Source: Planctomycetota bacterium (GTDB lineage Bacteria > Planctomycetota > GCA-002687715 > DRQF01). Taken from it: a DNA stretch of 7,716 nucleotides. This document shows, piece by piece, positions 5,469 through 7,716 of the stretch. The notes below the pieces were generated by a model. It did not search any database. It was not told the DNA's origin and worked only from the letters and a program-made list of their open reading frames with translations. The stretch is from contig WFTN01000303.1 of NCBI GenBank assembly GCA_015485455.1, positions 1 through 7,716 on the forward strand, given 5' to 3'. A program made the translations under genes and the position numbers. Within the stretch, counting starts at the first letter, position 1; each line of letters opens with the position of its first letter.

Positions 5469-7716
5469 TCACACTCCCTTTTTGAGGCGCGTGTCGATCC
5501 ATCCCCACACACCTTTTTTTTGTTCAATAATACTGCGTGCGCCCAAGTACTGGCCGAGGTTCTGCCCCAACGAATAAAAGGGAACTTTTGCCCACCAGAT
5601 CAGCTTTGCGAAGATTGAAATCGGAGCCCGACGAATCGTGCCCCCAAGATGCTTTGTGCCGCTGAGGGTAAACCTAAAGACATCCGAGAAACGCTGCACC
5701 AAGTGCATTCCCACCAAATCGTGAAGGTTTTGGTGGTCTAAGTACACACGTTTGAATTCGTACCAAATCGAATTGTTGTGACTGTGTATCACAACGGCAG
5801 AGGGGTCCATCACCAACTTGTAGCCACTCAAGATTGCTTGCTTTCCCCAGGCCACATCTTCGCCGAACTGCCGCCGCTCAAAGGGGATCTTGGCCATAAC
5901 CGATTTACGGACACAACTGGCCACATCATCGAAAGCAATCTTCAAGTAGCGTTCCATGGGAGGAAGAGCTTCATACTCAGCCCGGCTCCTGATCTGCTTT
6001 ATGAGTTTACTACCTTCTCCTTTGGTCCAACCCCGCAACCGGTCGATCTGGAAGGGATTGCAGTCTTCCCGGGGCAACTGATGGCAATACGCCCCAGCAA
6101 CTTCTGGATCGTCAAAGTTGGCAACCAAGGTGGACAGCCAATTCTCATCATGAGGAATGGCGTCATGGGTCAGCAGTGCCACAATTGCCCCTTTGGCCTC
6201 TTGAATCGCTCGATTGCGTGTTAGACCATGATTGAATTCACGACTAGGGATCTGAATCAAACGTACATCATATTCAGCGATGACATCCAAAGTTCCATCC
6301 GTTGAACCCGAATCAATAATCAGCACTTCATAAGGAAAATCTGTCTTTTGCTCAAAGACCCCTCGGATGACTCGCTTGAAGGTTTCCCCGCCATTGTAGG
6401 TCGGAATAAACACCGTGACTGGAACGCCCAGAGAATCTTTGCGATGCGCCGGGCACAGGGGTTTCAAAGGCAATGAGTCAACCTGAGAGGGGTCGTGCCC
6501 AGCGTGCCTCAGTGCTTCACGGTAGAGATCGGCTGTCTCTGTGGCACAGCGCTCAATCCCCTTCACCACATGGCCGCGATTTCGCATCTGCTCCAGAAGA
6601 GCGGGACTTTGTATGAGTTCTCTCAATTTCTCGGCTAGGTCTTGAGCATTGCCTGGTTCGAAGAGAAGGCCATCTTTGCCGCTGGCAAGGGCTTCTCTCA
6701 TTGGTCCTTGATCGGCAGCAACGACAGCGCAACCAGATAAAAGGCCTTCCCGGATCGTAAGACAGAAACTCTCCCACCACAGAGATGGTACAACCAAAAC
6801 ATCAATTCCTTCCAGAATCGTTGCCAGTTCACTCTGATCGTAGGCCCCCACGAAACTCACCTGGACGCCGGGCTTGATCAAAGCCCTCAAGCGATCGAGA
6901 TAGCCCGTATCACCATGAAAGTTGGGAGCTTCGCCGTAGATGCTCAATTCAAGGGATGAGCTGCCCAAGAGGTTGAAAGCCTCAATAAGAACTTGAACGC
7001 CCTTGCTCGGAATGACACTTCCGATGAACCCGATTCGCTTCAGAGGGGCTGCCCCATCTCGGTTGCGATACAACAAGTCTCTGTCCAGACCGTGGGGCAA
7101 TGCCACAAGGCGTTCGGCCTTCAAGTCAAATTCCAACATGCGATCTCGGTGAAACGCGCTGGGGCAGATCATCAAGTCACAGAGACCGAGCATGCTCAAG
7201 ATGTGAGAATCCCAGTTGCGCAGACTCTGAGGGGCCTCTTCAACCAGCATGCTCATGACAGAGGACTGAGTGCCCGGCTCTGCTTTGGAAAAAAAATGAG
7301 GCCAAAGGTCGGAGAGGCATTTGTGACATTTGACACGATCAATGGTGGCACAAATCTCTAAGTTGGTATCGATCCGCTGTCCCCGTGGACAAACCATCCA
7401 GAAATCATGGAGCGTCATGACCAATGGAAGGTCGCGATTCTTTGCCACTTCGATAATACTGGTGGACAGGCAAGTCAGATGGTGGACATGAACTAAGTCG
7501 GGTTGAAACTCTTCGAGCAAAGTCGAGAAGAGCCCGTCGATGTTTGGGTTCTTGTAAATCCACTCGAAAGAGGAGGCGTCTTGAAAGTTGTAATTTATCC
7601 TCTCGACAGAAACACCATCGACAACGATGGCGTCACGATCATAGTCAGGACGTTCCACGTCGCCGCAGCGCGTGAAGATCAAGACATTATGCCCCATCCT
7701 CTGCATTTCTCTTGCC
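5469..7716 (-). CDS. Bifunctional glycosyltransferase, GT4 fused to rhamnosyltransferase-like GT2 (5' partial)
   Basis: A cytoplasmic or membrane-associated enzyme expected to add two sugars to a growing glycan. The frame stays open to the right edge; codons before ATG 7706 read AREM, so the ATG is most likely internal and the very N-terminus is missing. Counting from that ATG, residues 1-400 are a GT-B fold of GT4 type: RMGHNVLIFT, HVHH (73-76), HDFWMVCPRG (100-109), the donor-site GFIGSVIPSKG (226-236) and the E-x7-E pair E312/E320 in WWESFCLTIRE. After a linker of about 28 residues, 428-745 form a GT-A fold of GT2 type: FIPTYNGG (433-440), DSGSTDGT (465-472), FNHGLTRN (491-498), LTHDAIP (512-518, where D515 replaces a DxD) and FGEDVAWG (614-621). 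The FNHG-TRN plus T-x-DA set is typical of rhamnosyltransferase-like GT2s. The last 50 residues are aromatic and basic (KLIWWAKVPFYSLG), suggesting membrane contact. The donor and acceptor are unknown. Confidence 0.88.
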   Translation of the reverse strand, partial: AREMQRMGHNVLIFTRCGDVERPDYDRDAIVVDGVSVERINYNFQDASSFEWIYKNPNIDGLFSTLLEEFQPDLVHVHHLTCLSTSIIEVAKNRDLPLVMTLHDFWMVCPRGQRIDTNLEICATIDRVKCHKCLSDLWPHFFSKAEPGTQSSVMSMLVEEAPQSLRNWDSHILSMLGLCDLMICPSAFHRDRMLEFDLKAERLVALPHGLDRDLLYRNRDGAAPLKRIGFIGSVIPSKGVQVLIEAFNLLGSSSLELSIYGEAPNFHGDTGYLDRLRALIKPGVQVSFVGAYDQSELATILEGIDVLVVPSLWWESFCLTIREGLLSGCAVVAADQGPMREALASGKDGLLFEPGNAQDLAEKLRELIQSPALLEQMRNRGHVVKGIERCATETADLYREALRHAGHDPSQVDSLPLKPLCPAHRKDSLGVPVTVFIPTYNGGETFKRVIRGVFEQKTDFPYEVLIIDSGSTDGTLDVIAEYDVRLIQIPSREFNHGLTRNRAIQEAKGAIVALLTHDAIPHDENWLSTLVANFDDPEVAGAYCHQLPREDCNPFQIDRLRGWTKGEGSKLIKQIRSRAEYEALPPMERYLKIAFDDVASCVRKSVMAKIPFERRQFGEDVAWGKQAILSGYKLVMDPSAVVIHSHNNSIWYEFKRVYLDHQNLHDLVGMHLVQRFSDVFRFTLSGTKHLGGTIRRAPISIFAKLIWWAKVPFYSLGQNLGQYLGARSIIEQKKGVWGWIDTRLKKGV
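5474..5480 (-). promoter_or_regulatory. Shine-Dalgarno deciding the phosphatase TTG start
   Basis: AAGGGAG on the minus strand lies within the last codons of the glycosyltransferase gene. The spacing to TTG 5464-5466 is seven bases, while GTG 5470-5472 would be only one base away. The upstream stop TGA (5469-5471) lies between the site and the TTG, so a terminating ribosome can restart here. Confidence 0.65.
6426..6509 (-). other. Linker joining the GT4 and GT2 domains
   Basis: Residues about 400-427 connect the last helix of the GT4 domain (TADLYREALRHAGH) to the first strand of the GT2 domain (VPVTVFIPTYN). The stretch is Pro- and Ser-containing (SQVDSLPLKPLCPAHRK) with no repeat or coiled coil. 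The frame runs through it with no stop, so the two domains are one polypeptide and not adjacent genes. Confidence 0.7.

Larger units (their letters stand above)
2013..7716 (-). other. Probable four-gene operon: GT4-GT2, phosphatase, prenol kinase, DUF92
   Basis: All four genes share the minus strand. Spacings are 2 nt (glycosyltransferase stop 5469 to TTG 5466), 11 nt (phosphatase stop 3304 to GTG 3292) and a 4-nt GTGA overlap (2717-2720). There is no room for internal terminators or promoters outside coding DNA. The promoter lies beyond the right edge. All three downstream genes start with GTG or TTG, which with the overlaps suggests coupled, possibly attenuated translation. Confidence 0.75.

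Noticed and set aside
5778..6224. 148-residue plus-strand frame opposite the GT2 domain
   Set aside because: It is antisense to strongly conserved GT2 motifs and has no recognisable domain or ribosome site.
1..7716. CRISPR array, tRNA/rRNA, insertion sequence or phage genes
   Set aside because: No regularly spaced repeats, no cloverleaf or rRNA-like stretch, no transposase or integrase frame and no terminal inverted repeats were seen; nearly all bases lie in five genes.

Overview
The window looks like bacterial chromosomal DNA of moderate GC, densely coded, with no RNA genes, mobile elements, CRISPR or long non-coding stretches. It holds five genes: a rightward, 5'-truncated gene for a large exported-looking protein (1-2005), and a leftward, tightly packed four-gene cluster (7716 down to 2013). 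The two converge with only 7 bases between stop codons. The organism cannot be fixed from the sequence. The secreted beta-rich protein with a nidogen-like module, and the phosphatase with a Sec signal peptide, suggest an environmental bacterium with an elaborate envelope, of the Planctomycetota or Acidobacteriota kind. That placement is an impression from protein style, not a demonstration.

In order of transcription, the leftward cluster encodes: (1) a two-domain glycosyltransferase, GT4-type fused to a rhamnosyltransferase-like GT2 (5' end outside the window); (2) an exported, membrane-tethered alkaline-phosphatase-superfamily enzyme (type I phosphodiesterase/nucleotide pyrophosphatase-like) with a two-helix membrane hairpin inside the catalytic domain; (3) a small membrane CTP-dependent polyprenol/phytol kinase-like protein (VTE5/SEC59 type); (4) a DUF92 membrane protein, the family of plant VTE6 phytyl-phosphate kinase. 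The junctions are 2 nt apart, 11 nt apart and 4 nt overlapping, so one transcript with translational coupling is likely.

The most interesting reading is that genes 3 and 4 form a two-step salvage pathway (isoprenoid alcohol to monophosphate to diphosphate). It is co-expressed with a glycan-building enzyme and an extracytoplasmic phosphatase. This raises the possibility that the cluster recycles or supplies a prenyl-phosphate glycan carrier. The pairing of families is seen in the sequence and supported by plant biochemistry; the link to glycan carriers is inference.
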